From positions 15,780 through 79,779 of the forward strand of contig LVAC01000001.1 in NCBI GenBank assembly GCA_001602955.1: DNA of 64,000 nucleotides. The letters run 5' to 3'. The translations under genes were made by a program, and so were the position numbers. The notes beneath the pieces are model-generated. The model worked only from the letters and a program-made list of their open reading frames with translations. It had not been told where the DNA came from and made no database searches. Of this stretch, positions 1 through 9,344 are shown in pieces; position 1 is the stretch's first letter; each line of letters starts with the position of its first letter. This stretch comes from Sulfurospirillum sp001602955 (GTDB lineage: Bacteria; Campylobacterota; Campylobacteria; Campylobacterales; Sulfurospirillaceae).

Positions 1-1422
1 TTACTCGGTCAACAACACAATATCATTCGCCATCCCGATATGCCCAAAAGTGCTTTTAAAGACCTCTGGGCAACGATCAAGGCGAAAAAAACATGGCAAG
101 GCGTCGTTAAAAACCGTGCCAAAAACGGCGATCCTTATTACGTTAAAACGACGGTTCAGCCTATTTTAAACGCCAACGGAGAGATTGAGGAGTTTATCTC
201 CTTGCGTTACGACATCACCGCCATCATGAGCGATAAAAAGCAATTGTTCGACTATCTCTCCGCCAACGCCCTCTCCGTGCTCATTTTGATTCAAATCGAA
301 GATTATACGGTACTGGAAAAATTTTACGATAAAGGCAGCGTGGAAAAAATCGAACAGACTTTCGGCAAAACACTGCTCTATTTAATGCCCAATCCTTGGG
401 GTTTTCAACGCATTTATCATCTTGAAAACGGATTGTACGCGTTTGCGATCGACCGACGAAGTTGCCGCGCGGATAAAGAAGAGATTCACGCCGTCTTGGA
501 GCAATTTTTAGCCAACGTCAAAGAACATGTCGTCAAAATCGACACCATCGAATACGATATTTCCGTTATTTGCAGTTACACGTACGGGATTTTTAAAGTC
601 TTCGAAGATGCAAAAATCGGTATCGAGCAAGCCATCGCAACCAAACAACCCATCGTTTATGCCGACGGATTATCGGGCATCGAGTACGATAACGCATTGA
701 AAAACATCGAGACGATTCACACCATTAAAACCGCCATCGATACGGGAAATATCCTCTCTTATTTTCAACCGATCGTCGATAATCACACGCGAAAGATTAC
801 CAAATACGAATCGCTCGTGCGCCTTGTCAACGAAGGCGGACAACTTCTAACGCCTTACTTTTTCTTGGAAGTCGCCAAGAAGGGGCGTTATTACTCTAAA
901 ATTACCAAAATCGTCCTCGACAATTCGTTTGCGGCACTTTTAAAAATTCCCGATGCCGCCATTTCGATCAATCTTTCACTCCACGACATCGAACGCGAAG
1001 AGATTATTCGTCATATTTTTCAGCTTTTAGACCGCTACCCCGAACAGACTTCCCGCATCGTCTTTGAGCTTTTGGAAAGCGAAGACATACGCGATATTGC
1101 CCACATACAACGTTTTATTCAAAACGTCAAACAAAGAGGCGTAAAAATCGCGATCGATGATTTTGGAACGGGATATTCAAATTTTGAACGTATGCTTTCG
1201 TATGAACCCGATATTTTAAAAATCGACGGAAGTCTCATTCGCAATATCGATACCAACGAAGTCAATCGCAATATCGTCGAAACCATCGTCTTATTTGCCC
1301 AAAAACAACGCTTGGAAACCGTTGCCGAATTCGTCGAAAACGAAGCCATCTACCGCATCGTCACGGATTTGGGCGTCGACTACTCGCAAGGCTACCACTT
1401 CGGACGCCCCGAATTGTTTTAA
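1..1422 (+). CDS. PAS / degenerate GGDEF / EAL signalling protein, 5' end outside window
   Basis: The reading frame is open from base 1 and the PAS-like sequence before the first in-window ATG (base 40) fits a PAS domain, so the gene starts upstream of the window. After the PAS/PAC segment comes a GGDEF-like fold in which the usual signature is replaced by ENGLYAFAI, so diguanylate cyclase activity is unlikely. The C-terminal EAL domain keeps the catalytic positions: ESLVRL, SINLS, FELLES, IDDFGTGYS, LKIDGS, VAEFVE and QGYHFGRP. It should therefore hydrolyse cyclic di-GMP in the cytoplasm, controlled by the PAS domain and perhaps by the degenerate GGDEF domain. The ligand of the PAS domain cannot be read from the sequence. 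It converges on the porin gene with a palindrome between them. Confidence 0.9.
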   Translation, partial: LLGQQHNIIRHPDMPKSAFKDLWATIKAKKTWQGVVKNRAKNGDPYYVKTTVQPILNANGEIEEFISLRYDITAIMSDKKQLFDYLSANALSVLILIQIEDYTVLEKFYDKGSVEKIEQTFGKTLLYLMPNPWGFQRIYHLENGLYAFAIDRRSCRADKEEIHAVLEQFLANVKEHVVKIDTIEYDISVICSYTYGIFKVFEDAKIGIEQAIATKQPIVYADGLSGIEYDNALKNIETIHTIKTAIDTGNILSYFQPIVDNHTRKITKYESLVRLVNEGGQLLTPYFFLEVAKKGRYYSKITKIVLDNSFAALLKIPDAAISINLSLHDIEREEIIRHIFQLLDRYPEQTSRIVFELLESEDIRDIAHIQRFIQNVKQRGVKIAIDDFGTGYSNFERMLSYEPDILKIDGSLIRNIDTNEVNRNIVETIVLFAQKQRLETVAEFVENEAIYRIVTDLGVDYSQGYHFGRPELF

Positions 1423-1424
1423 AC

Positions 1425-1454
1425 GCTTTGACATGTAAGCTTACATGTCAAAGC
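1425..1454. terminator. 30-bp perfect palindrome between convergent genes
   Basis: Two copies of the motif ACATGTAAG face each other to give a perfect 30-bp palindrome; the left half is GCTTTGACATGTAAG. It starts three bases after the stop of the EAL gene and ends eleven bases before the end of the porin gene, the place for a bidirectional terminator. Neither side has a long T-tract, so termination is inferred from position and hairpin strength. Confidence 0.6.
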
Positions 1455-1465
1455 ATAAAAGGGTT

Positions 1466-2665
1466 TTAGAACTTATAGCTTGCGCTAAATCGAAACTCGT
1501 GTTTATCTAAAGCACCCGCTTTATCGCGATTTTCTTTGTCGTACATCACAAGAAGATTGAGCCCTTTGAGTGCGCCCTCAAAGGCGTAATTGCCCGTGAG
1601 TGAAACATAAGAAGCTTTACCGTACGAGAGGTCATCGTCATCGGTTACCGTGTAGCTTGTCGCAAGCGTCGTTGTCGGTGTAAACGCGTAGCTTAGACCG
1701 ATCGCATACGCATCGGTGTTCGCAGGATAACTGCTAGAGAGGATGATCGTTCCCGTGTACGCAAGATCAGCGCCCCAACCGATTCCCGGAGTCACGGTTG
1801 CGTCTTTGCTCACGCTGCTATACGCGACATAACCGCCAAGGGCTCCGTATCCAAGGCTTGCTTTAAGACCGTAAAGATCGGCATTTTTGCTCCCCGTGAC
1901 GTCTTTATCGCTGTAGTAGTATTGCGCCGCTAAGCCATAGGTAAAGGCGTTAACCATCGCACTGTACGCCGCTTCTGCATACGCCATCGAACCATTGGTG
2001 TTCAGATCTTCCGCATACGCCGCGGTTAAGGTTAAGCCCGTAATTGATTTATTCACAGCAACTAAAGTATACGCACCGTCTTCTAACAACGGAGAAACGC
2101 CATACGGATTGCTATAGGTGGTAAATTTACCGATATTGCCCGCCCCATCGGTTTGCGCTTGGAATTTTTGCACGTAGGCTGCGGTTAAGGTTGTATTGGG
2201 GATGTCGGTATTGACGATGCTTGCACCCTCAAAGGCTTCTTTCACGATACGATTTCCTAAAGAAGCGATGAGTGGGGTATTTAAAAACATGCGTCCGACT
2301 TGAACGGTGGTTTTACCTGCACTGTAGGCTAAATATGCTTCGGAGAGTTGCGCACCTGAGCCGTACTCATCCCAGCCAAACTGTGTTTTCGCATTGGAAC
2401 TTGCAAACGGCGCACTGTTGGCTTGACCTGTTAAACCAAGACTAAACCCGTTGAAAGAACCTGTCGTATACCCAAGTACCACGCCCGTGTTAAAAATAGA
2501 TTCACCCGAAATAGCAGGATTGCGGTCACGATCCCAGTAAAACGCTTTGAGTTCGCCGCTTACTTTGCCTTCTTTAAAAGCATCTGCCAACGTATCGGCA
2601 CTAAAAGCACAGGTGCTAAGTCCCGCTACACACAAGGCTGCTAAGCTAAGATTTGCCAATTTCAT
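1466..2665 (-). CDS. OprD-like outer membrane porin
   Basis: This is a 399-residue precursor with a clear signal peptide (MKLANLSLAALCVAGLSTCAFSA) followed by TLADAFKEGKVSGELKAFYW, an opening typical of Campylobacterota OprD-like porins. The body alternates short amphipathic strands rich in Gly, Ala, Tyr and Thr, and it ends in Phe (SASYKF), as expected for Bam-dependent insertion. It should form a beta-barrel channel in the outer membrane; its solute preference cannot be told. The porin at 24450-25814 is a paralogue with the same opening and the same type of ending. The start follows a good AAGGAG ribosome site. A 22-bp palindrome lies 20 bp upstream of the start codon. Confidence 0.9.
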   Translation of the reverse strand: MKLANLSLAALCVAGLSTCAFSADTLADAFKEGKVSGELKAFYWDRDRNPAISGESIFNTGVVLGYTTGSFNGFSLGLTGQANSAPFASSNAKTQFGWDEYGSGAQLSEAYLAYSAGKTTVQVGRMFLNTPLIASLGNRIVKEAFEGASIVNTDIPNTTLTAAYVQKFQAQTDGAGNIGKFTTYSNPYGVSPLLEDGAYTLVAVNKSITGLTLTAAYAEDLNTNGSMAYAEAAYSAMVNAFTYGLAAQYYYSDKDVTGSKNADLYGLKASLGYGALGGYVAYSSVSKDATVTPGIGWGADLAYTGTIILSSSYPANTDAYAIGLSYAFTPTTTLATSYTVTDDDDLSYGKASYVSLTGNYAFEGALKGLNLLVMYDKENRDKAGALDKHEFRFSASYKF

Positions 2666-2685
2666 ATGTTTCTCCTTCGTAGTGA

Positions 2686-2707
2686 AATACTTTACATGTA
2701 AAGTATT
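2686..2707 (-). promoter_or_regulatory. 22-bp perfect palindrome upstream of the porin start
   Basis: The sequence reads AATACTTTACA followed by its exact reverse complement, centred on the ACATGT core. It sits 20 bp upstream of the porin ATG, just before the ribosome site, so it is probably in the leader. It could be an operator, an mRNA-stabilising 5' hairpin or an early terminator; the sequence alone does not decide. Confidence 0.5.
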
Positions 2708-2932
2708 GATGACGTTAATTTATGCCAAAATGATGCGCCACTCTTTAAAAAGGAACGCCTCCAGACAGATGCATAAACCCATCTGCCTCATTCTTTAATA
2801 AGCCCGTTGTTTTCATAATTAATTTGAAGCTTCAAGAAAAATTTTAAATAAAAAAAAGAGCAAAAAAATCGAAGAGGATCAGCAAAATAGTGACGAAAAA
2901 ACAAAGAAGAAATAAAAGAGAAGATAGGTATC

Positions 2933-2957
2933 AAAAAAGAGGCGGCTTACGCCGCTC
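2933..2957 (-). terminator. Rho-independent terminator overlapping the petC stop codon
   Basis: Read on the minus strand, GCGGC-GTAA-GCCGC is followed by CTCTTTTTT. The loop contains the TAA stop codon of the dihaem cytochrome c gene, so the hairpin both ends the reading frame and closes the bc1 operon. Confidence 0.85.
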
Positions 2958-3801
2958 TCTTCCAAATAGAAACTTTCCACAGGTACGCTATTAGGGTAAA
3001 AATAGCCATAAATCCGATGAGCTTCAAGCCTAAACTTTCGCGCTCCGCTTTTTTGCGATCTCCCACTTTTTCCAAATAAGCGATCACTTGTTCTTGAGAC
3101 GCTTCAGAGAGTCCCACACGAGGCATCGCAATGCCCTCGACCATCTTCAACGGTTCGTTGATAAACGTATGAAGATACTCCGCTTTTTTGGAGCGAATCA
3201 TCATCGAAAGATCGGGTGCTTCGGCTCCTAGATAATTTTTCATCGACGCACTCGGCGTTTGCGCTTTCAACGCGTTGTATTTCATACTATGGCATCTGCC
3301 GCATGCTTCTTCAAACACCGCTTTATCGGAAGGTTTTGTAGCAACGATGTTTTGAAGATACGCTACCACGTCGGCAATCTCTTGATCGCTGAAAAAGCCG
3401 TAGCTTGGCATTGCATAGGGCTTGGCATCGTTAAATTTATGCGAAAGCTTGGTCGCACGCACGGGGTCTTTTAAAAATCCCGCAAGGTAATTTTTATCGT
3501 AAATCACACCTGCATGACTGAGATCGGGAGGCACGACGCCGTAGCTACTTGCCGCATCTTCAGGACTCATCGGTGCTTCCAACCCTAGACTTTTCATACC
3601 GTGACACGCGATGCAATTTGCCTCGACGAGCAATTTACCGTTGTCCGCATTACCGTTGACATGTAAAGGCTCCATGTCTTTAAAACCAAAATCGGCGGGG
3701 GCGACATGCGGGTGCATTTGCGAATGTGCAAACGGCTCAACGCCCCAGTACGTCACGGCGGTAAAGAAGATGACAATGGCTAAAATCTTCAGTTCTCTCA
3801 T
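2947..3801 (-). CDS. petC: Dihaem cytochrome c subunit of the cytochrome bc1 complex
   Basis: A 284-residue protein when started at MRELKILAIV. The frame is open 31 codons further upstream, but that part lies inside the cytochrome b gene and has no sensible sequence; the chosen ATG overlaps the cytochrome b stop as ATGA. An N-terminal membrane anchor is followed by two cytochrome c domains with haem motifs CIACH and CGRCH, and by a C-terminal membrane segment ending WKVSIWKRAA. Campylobacterota use a dihaem c-type cytochrome of this kind in place of classical cytochrome c1. It should pass electrons from the Rieske protein to periplasmic cytochrome c. It is the last gene of the c553-petA-petB-petC operon. 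Confidence 0.9.
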   Translation of the reverse strand: MRELKILAIVIFFTAVTYWGVEPFAHSQMHPHVAPADFGFKDMEPLHVNGNADNGKLLVEANCIACHGMKSLGLEAPMSPEDAASSYGVVPPDLSHAGVIYDKNYLAGFLKDPVRATKLSHKFNDAKPYAMPSYGFFSDQEIADVVAYLQNIVATKPSDKAVFEEACGRCHSMKYNALKAQTPSASMKNYLGAEAPDLSMMIRSKKAEYLHTFINEPLKMVEGIAMPRVGLSEASQEQVIAYLEKVGDRKKAERESLGLKLIGFMAIFTLIAYLWKVSIWKRAA

Positions 3802-5051
3802 TGTTGCTCTCCTTTTTTCGCTTCGTATTTCGTGATAATCGGCAGGACGATAAAGAGCCCTAAGAAAAGCACCGCGGCAAAAAAGCCGACCCATGCGTTC
3901 ACGCCCGTCGGCGGCAATTTACCGTAAACGGTAAGGACGATCATATCGACGACCAGCAACCAAAACCACACGAAAAACGCAGGGCGTTTGTGTGCCGGTG
4001 CCGTATGCATCGTATTGCGATCCAAAAACGGCAGTAAAAAAAACACCGTATTGGCAAACACAAACGCAATCAAACCGATGTCCATCGCCGCTATGCCGCC
4101 GATGTCAAAGAAAAAGCCTCGAAGCACTTCGTAGTTCCATAAAAAATACCACTCTGGGTAGATGTGTGCCGGAGTCTTCATCGAATTTGCCGGCTCAAAA
4201 TTGATCGGATCCATCGCAAAATCGAAGTGATAACAGACCAAGAAAAAGAAAAACGTCATAAAAAAACCGACGACGAAAAAGTCTTTGGATAAAAACACGG
4301 GCCAAAACGGTACGACGTTAGACTCTTTAACGCGCCCTTCTTTGTATGTTTTCGCTTCCGCTTCAAAATCGAGCTCTACGGAATCTTGGTTGTTGACATG
4401 CGGAAAGCGAAGCGTGTAAAAATGCACCGCGATGACCGCTAAGATCACCAGCGGTAACAAAACGACATGTAACATAAAAAAGCGCGTCAATGTTGCATCG
4501 GCAACGACGTAATCGCCGCGTATCCAGATCACAACCGCATCGCCGATCACGGGAATACCGCTGAAAAGATTGGTAATGACTTGCGCCGCCCAGTAGCTCA
4601 TCTGTCCCCAAGGAAGCATATAGCCGCTAAACGCTTCGGCAGAAAACGCTACAAAAAGCACCATACCCGTCAACCAAATCATCTCGCGCCCTTTTTTATA
4701 CGAGCCGTAGTAAATACCCGTTAAAAGATGAATGTAGATGATGAGAAACGTCGCCGACGCCGCAACGCCATGCATATGCCGCCACAACCAACCGTACTCG
4801 ACTTCTTGCATAATGGTATAGTTCACGCTATCAAACGCTAAAGCAACGTCCGGTTTATAATACATCAGCAACAAAAGTCCCGTCACCAACAATACCGCAA
4901 ACAAAGCGATCAAAACCACACCCATCGCCCATAAAAAGTTGATATTTTTGGGAATCCAATACTCACTCATCATCACGCGCATAAAGGCTTTCACCGCCAA
5001 ACGCTGATCGAGCCAATCGATAAAGCCTTCGGCCTTTTTGATCTGTGCCAT
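3798..5051 (-). CDS. petB: Cytochrome b subunit of the bc1 complex
   Basis: A 417-residue integral membrane protein, long enough to hold both the N-terminal quinone-binding half and the C-terminal half. Haem-ligand histidines are visible in WLWRHMHGVAA and IYIHLLTG and, on the third helix, in FMLHVVLLP and IAVHFYTL. The quinol-oxidation motif PEWY is present as YPEWYFLWNYEVLR. It oxidises menaquinol at the cytoplasmic membrane and moves protons to the periplasm. The start lies ten bases after the Rieske gene stop, behind a GGAGA site, and its end overlaps petC by four bases. Confidence 0.95.
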   Translation of the reverse strand: MAQIKKAEGFIDWLDQRLAVKAFMRVMMSEYWIPKNINFLWAMGVVLIALFAVLLVTGLLLLMYYKPDVALAFDSVNYTIMQEVEYGWLWRHMHGVAASATFLIIYIHLLTGIYYGSYKKGREMIWLTGMVLFVAFSAEAFSGYMLPWGQMSYWAAQVITNLFSGIPVIGDAVVIWIRGDYVVADATLTRFFMLHVVLLPLVILAVIAVHFYTLRFPHVNNQDSVELDFEAEAKTYKEGRVKESNVVPFWPVFLSKDFFVVGFFMTFFFFLVCYHFDFAMDPINFEPANSMKTPAHIYPEWYFLWNYEVLRGFFFDIGGIAAMDIGLIAFVFANTVFFLLPFLDRNTMHTAPAHKRPAFFVWFWLLVVDMIVLTVYGKLPPTGVNAWVGFFAAVLFLGLFIVLPIITKYEAKKGEQQ

Positions 5052-5060
5052 AACGTCTCC

Positions 5061-5561
5061 TTAGGCTTTTTTCGTCATTTTTTGATATTCAGCACCCTCT
5101 TCGCCCAAGACGATCGTTTCACCGCTCAGTTTAAACGGAGGAATATCCAAAGGGCGAGGCGGCGGACCAAACGTTTGAATCCCGCTCGCATCGAAAACGC
5201 CGCCGTGACACGCGCATTTAAACGTTTGAGAACTCGCCTCGTAAGAGGGAATGCACCCCAAATGGGTACAAAGCCCGATCAAAACGACAAATCGCTTTTC
5301 GCCGATACGAATATCGCGTTTGTCGTTGCTCGGCGTCTCCGCGCTTTTATGCAAAATAAAAACGGGTTTACCGCGCCATTGAACCGTGTGCATTTCGCCC
5401 TCTTTCACACCGGAAAGATCGACGCTGACAAAACCCGCCGACTGAACGCTCGGAAGCGGATCCCAACTCTTTTTCATCGCACCTAAGGCAAGCACTCCGC
5501 CTACGGCACTGATACCGCTTAGAGCCCAGCCTATAAAATCGCGCCTACTGTGTTCTGCCAT
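5061..5561 (-). CDS. petA: Rieske iron-sulfur subunit of the bc1 complex
   Basis: A 166-residue protein with a twin-arginine signal/anchor (SRRDFIGWALSG) at its start and the two Rieske cluster boxes CTHLGC and CACHGG near residues 98 and 117. These bind a [2Fe-2S] cluster through two Cys and two His. The protein takes an electron from quinol bound to cytochrome b and hands it to the dihaem cytochrome. It is encoded directly between a small cytochrome c gene and cytochrome b, all in the same direction with gaps of under ten bases. Confidence 0.95.
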   Translation of the reverse strand: MAEHSRRDFIGWALSGISAVGGVLALGAMKKSWDPLPSVQSAGFVSVDLSGVKEGEMHTVQWRGKPVFILHKSAETPSNDKRDIRIGEKRFVVLIGLCTHLGCIPSYEASSQTFKCACHGGVFDASGIQTFGPPPRPLDIPPFKLSGETIVLGEEGAEYQKMTKKA

Positions 5562-5568
5562 CGATAGA

Positions 5569-5868
5569 CTACTTTTTCGCGATAAAAGAGGCTAGCTCTT
5601 CGATTTGCGCATCGCTAAGGTTGGCAACTTGCGGTTTCATCATCGCTTTTTGTTCTCTGCCGTAACTGCCGTCTTTATACCCTTTGAGGGCTTTCACAAA
5701 ATCCTCTTTGCTCATCTCTTTGATCACGAGGCTTTTATTTAACGCGGCTTTCTCGCCTTGCGCTCCGTGGCAGGCGATACACTTGGTATACAAAGGATTG
5801 GCGGATGCGCTTAAAGCAAGGCTACACCATACCAACGCAACGCTACATGTAAGGGTTGAAAGTTTCAT
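5569..5868 (-). CDS. Small periplasmic monohaem cytochrome c (c553-like)
   Basis: A 99-residue precursor with a signal peptide ending in LALSASA, one haem motif CIACHG soon after the mature start, and a Met-rich segment (QKAMMKPQ) that can provide the sixth haem ligand. Size and layout match the c553/c8-type cytochromes of Campylobacterota that shuttle electrons between the bc1 complex and terminal oxidases or reductases. It is the first gene of the bc1 operon here, eight bases before petA. The start is preceded by AAGGAGT. Confidence 0.85.
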   Translation of the reverse strand: MKLSTLTCSVALVWCSLALSASANPLYTKCIACHGAQGEKAALNKSLVIKEMSKEDFVKALKGYKDGSYGREQKAMMKPQVANLSDAQIEELASFIAKK

Positions 5869-6016
5869 CTACGACTCCTTGAAATTAAATTTTCACGCAT
5901 CGTAGTAAAAAAAAATAGCAAAAAAATGAGATCAAGCCCAAAAAGAAGAGGTAACCGTAATTTTTAAAATAAATTAAAGCAAATTTTTTGCGTCAAAGGC
6001 GGCGTCCAAGCTATCG

Positions 6017-7684
6017 CTAACTTTCCCGTTTGAGCTTAATCGTAAAGAGTGCGCCGTAGTTCGTATTGCTGACGTTAATGATGCCGTTCATATTATTTTC
6101 GATAATCATCTTGGTCATATAAAGCCCGATTCCAGTACCCTGTTTGGCGTGTTTGGTCGTAAAATAAGGCTCGAAAATACGCTCGATATGCTCCGCCGCG
6201 ATGCCGCCGCCGTTATCTTCAATTTTGATCAACGTGTAGCGTTTGCCGTTTTTAACGCTCATCGCGATATACGGTGCTTCGATTTGACGTTCGATCAGAA
6301 CGTCTTTGGCATTGGACAGAACGTTTAAGATCGCTTGCGCAAACTCGTTGGGATAGCCTAAGACCTGCGCACCTTCGCTTTTTTCCAAACGAAACTCGAT
6401 AGAGTGGTATTTGAGTGATGCTTGCAAAATCGAACTGGCGCGTTCGCACGCATGGGTCACGTCGAAAATCTCTTTGGCTTTGGAAGGTTTGAAGAAGTTT
6501 TGAAAGTCGCTGATGGTATTGGACATGTACTCGGTGATGCGGTTACACTCTTCTATTTTGGCGTTTAAAAACTCTTCGGTAAAATCTTCAAAATGGCGTC
6601 TGACTTGAATGATCATCAAAAGCGCGTTAATTTCGCCCAAAGGTTGACGCCACTGGTGCGCGATATTGCCGATCATATTGCCCATGGCGGCAAGTTTGCT
6701 TTGCTGGATTAAAAGCTGTTCTTGACGCGTGCGCTCGTTAATTTCTTGCTGAATGCGAAATTCCAAATTATCAAGCATTTCATTCATAACGGCTTTTAAA
6801 AGATTGAGCTGATCGGAGTTGGCACGCGCCACCAAGCGCCGATCCAAGTTGCCGAGTTTCAAATCTTCCACGACGTTGGTCGCATCTTCGATCAGCTTGC
6901 TGTCTTGCTCCAAATTGGCTTGGATAATTTCGATATTTTTATTGATACGCCGCGCCATATCGCCTAGCTCGTCTTTATTATTCAGCGGTATATGAATCCT
7001 TGTCGCCTCTTCGGTCGAGGGCGATTTGAGATAATCGAAAAATTCGCGCAGTCCTTTACTGACATGTAAGATGGAATCGACGATATTTTTGGCAATATAC
7101 GAACCGATCAACAAGGTAAGCACGATAATAACGATCAGCCATACGACGATAAAATAACGCGAATTATTCGCCTCTTTGTTGGCTTTGGTAAAGGTATCCG
7201 AAGCATGGGAAAGCTCGTTTTGCTGCATTTCATCTAGCGAATCCATCAGCGCGTAAAATTGGTCGCGTTCAACCGTATTGGCGTTAATAAACGCGCCCTC
7301 TTCAAAATCGTCTTTGAGGTAAGACTGGTTCGCCCTAATCAACGTCACGTAATTTTGCCACTGATCGTAAACGTTTTTCGGCAAACGTTGGAAAGGTTCG
7401 TCCATCTTTTGATACATCGCATTGATCGTCCGTAAAATATCTTTACGCAAATCTTCGTTAGGTGCCATAATTAAAGAGAGCGACTGTTCTCTGAGCTTAA
7501 AAAGCGGCAAAATATAGGTCTGTTGGATCGTCTGCACGCGCTTGGAGCCTTCAAAAACGTTGTTGACGTTCACAACCCCTTTTTGCGTAATGTCAAACGC
7601 CAAAAAAGAGAGCGTCACGATGGAGCAAACGCCCAGCGACGCCATCAACAAAAATTTAAGCCGAATGGAGAGGTATTTAATCAT
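6017..7684 (-). CDS. Membrane sensor histidine kinase
   Basis: A 555-residue kinase with a first membrane helix near residues 10-30, a periplasmic region of about 150 residues, a second helix near 180-200, a HAMP-like linker, a coiled coil, and the kinase core. The phospho-accepting His is in NIAHQWRQPLGE near residue 345. ATP-binding boxes follow: NVLSNAKD, EDNGGGI and GTGIGLYMTK. The HQWRQP variant of the H box is common in Campylobacterota kinases. Its start overlaps the solute-binding protein gene by eight bases, and that gene overlaps the response regulator, so the three are translationally linked. The natural reading is that the binding protein delivers the signal to this kinase, which phosphorylates the OmpR-type regulator. 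Confidence 0.9.
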   Translation of the reverse strand: MIKYLSIRLKFLLMASLGVCSIVTLSFLAFDITQKGVVNVNNVFEGSKRVQTIQQTYILPLFKLREQSLSLIMAPNEDLRKDILRTINAMYQKMDEPFQRLPKNVYDQWQNYVTLIRANQSYLKDDFEEGAFINANTVERDQFYALMDSLDEMQQNELSHASDTFTKANKEANNSRYFIVVWLIVIIVLTLLIGSYIAKNIVDSILHVSKGLREFFDYLKSPSTEEATRIHIPLNNKDELGDMARRINKNIEIIQANLEQDSKLIEDATNVVEDLKLGNLDRRLVARANSDQLNLLKAVMNEMLDNLEFRIQQEINERTRQEQLLIQQSKLAAMGNMIGNIAHQWRQPLGEINALLMIIQVRRHFEDFTEEFLNAKIEECNRITEYMSNTISDFQNFFKPSKAKEIFDVTHACERASSILQASLKYHSIEFRLEKSEGAQVLGYPNEFAQAILNVLSNAKDVLIERQIEAPYIAMSVKNGKRYTLIKIEDNGGGIAAEHIERIFEPYFTTKHAKQGTGIGLYMTKMIIENNMNGIINVSNTNYGALFTIKLKRES

Positions 7685-9344
7685 AGCTAAACCTTAAAGG
7701 AATCAACGGAGCTTCGCGCTCTTTAGGATATGTCGACGTAGCGATCGAGCGATGGTATTTCGTAATTTTTGCTTTCCACAGCGGCATCAGCAACACCGAA
7801 GAAGGCTCATAAGAGACCTCTTTGTTGACCGCCAAAACGATATTGGGTGCGGGAACGGCTAACATGTAAGCTTTTTCATAGGCACGATGGACGATTTTAG
7901 AGACGATTTCGTAAAAACTTTCGCTTTGAAACTCTGCGTCGAAAAACTGCTCGATATACGTTTGCATCACGTCGTCTTTGTCCATTGCCGACCATTTATC
8001 GGCAACACGGTACGCAAAAAATGCCGTCCACGGATTGTTACTACTCCAATCGTCATTTCCCCATGTCAAAATATCCCATGTTTTAGGCGATTCGCGATTG
8101 GTTAAGAGCTGCTCGTAAATGACTTTTTCGTTCGGCGTAATCGTATATTCTAAACTCACACCGTAGCGTTTGAGCTGATGCTCGATCCCGTGCCATAAAA
8201 ACATAAACCGATCCATCGTAATGACGTTAAGGTGCAATCCCTCAAGCGTTTGTTTGAGTGCTTTTTCCTCGTCGGCGGTATTTCTTGCACGTTGTCCCCA
8301 CGTCGGCAAATCCGTGATAGCGCGTTTGATCGAACGGTAATTGGGACTGGCTTCGCTCGGGGCTAACACACCTTCGTTTTTGTAAACAAAATTTAAAAGG
8401 TTTTCCTGATTGATCGCTTTATTGAGTGCAATGCGGATCTTTTGATCTTGCAAACGACTCTTGGGTTTTAGCAGGTTAAAATAGATCGAGATATTGTGAA
8501 GCGAGGGTTTGGTAACCAATCGCGCGTACTTGGAAAGCACGGTTTCGACTTTTTTATTAAACGGGATCGGCGTAATATCGAGCGTGCCCTCTTCCAATGC
8601 CATTCGTACGGCTTCTTGGGAAGTCAGCTCCGTGTAGACCGTGATTTTTTCGATGTACGGAAGCCCTTTTTCGTAGTAATTTTCATTGGCGACCAACTCC
8701 AACGTCGGCGTTTGATACCGTCCGGTAGCATACCCTTTCTCCAATCGGTAAGGTCCCAATCCCCATGGGCCTGGAGCTTGCATACTGTTACATGTAGAAC
8801 CCTCTTTGGTACTCCAACCGTAACGCTTCAAGTACTCGCTCGGATACAGATTGATCGACGTTAAGTCGCTGAACAATAATCCGTAAGGCTTGTTCAAGTG
8901 AATGCGAATCGTGTAGGCATCGACTTTTTCGACGCTTTGAAGCCTTTTATGAATGTCCGAATAAACGACGGGGTCTTGCATAAAATAGCGAAAATTTTCC
9001 ACCACCGAATCGGCGTTAAAAGGTGTGCCGTTTTGGAACAATACGCCGCGTCTGAGCGTTAATTCGTAAGTCAAATCGTCGATCTTGCGATGGGACGTCG
9101 CCATCATGTATTCCCAGCCGTTTTCGTTATCGCTGGAACGCACGAGCGTCCCGTTAATCAATTTGGAAACATACAGATACGGCATCGTCGGGAAAAAAAC
9201 GCTGATATGCGATCCTTCGAGCCTTTCATTTAGAAGCGTGGTATTAAAGTCGTCTTGGCGCGCATGAAAAGGTTCTTTCCAACCCTCGGCATGCGCGATC
9301 AGCGCGATCAAAATTCCCCAATACAAAAGTCTAGCACATTTCAA
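7677..9344 (-). CDS. Family 5 solute-binding protein, probable sensory partner of a two-component system
   Basis: A 555-residue exported protein with a short signal peptide (ILIALIAHAEG) and the full extent of a family 5 extracellular solute-binding protein, the group that binds oligopeptides, nickel chelates and similar ligands. Recognisable stretches include YELTLRRGVLFQNGTPFNAD and VRMALEEGTLDITPIP. No ABC permease or ATPase lies nearby. Its gene overlaps the response regulator by 14 bases and the kinase by 8, so its product is best explained as a periplasmic co-sensor, not a transporter component. The ligand is unknown; the nearby reductase cluster suggests an oxidised substrate or related compound. 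Confidence 0.85.
   Translation of the reverse strand: MKCARLLYWGILIALIAHAEGWKEPFHARQDDFNTTLLNERLEGSHISVFFPTMPYLYVSKLINGTLVRSSDNENGWEYMMATSHRKIDDLTYELTLRRGVLFQNGTPFNADSVVENFRYFMQDPVVYSDIHKRLQSVEKVDAYTIRIHLNKPYGLLFSDLTSINLYPSEYLKRYGWSTKEGSTCNSMQAPGPWGLGPYRLEKGYATGRYQTPTLELVANENYYEKGLPYIEKITVYTELTSQEAVRMALEEGTLDITPIPFNKKVETVLSKYARLVTKPSLHNISIYFNLLKPKSRLQDQKIRIALNKAINQENLLNFVYKNEGVLAPSEASPNYRSIKRAITDLPTWGQRARNTADEEKALKQTLEGLHLNVITMDRFMFLWHGIEHQLKRYGVSLEYTITPNEKVIYEQLLTNRESPKTWDILTWGNDDWSSNNPWTAFFAYRVADKWSAMDKDDVMQTYIEQFFDAEFQSESFYEIVSKIVHRAYEKAYMLAVPAPNIVLAVNKEVSYEPSSVLLMPLWKAKITKYHRSIATSTYPKEREAPLIPLRFSYD

Noticed and set aside
1..39. Truncated EAL gene as a pseudogene
   Set aside because: The frame is open to the window edge and reads as PAS sequence, so the missing part is outside the window.
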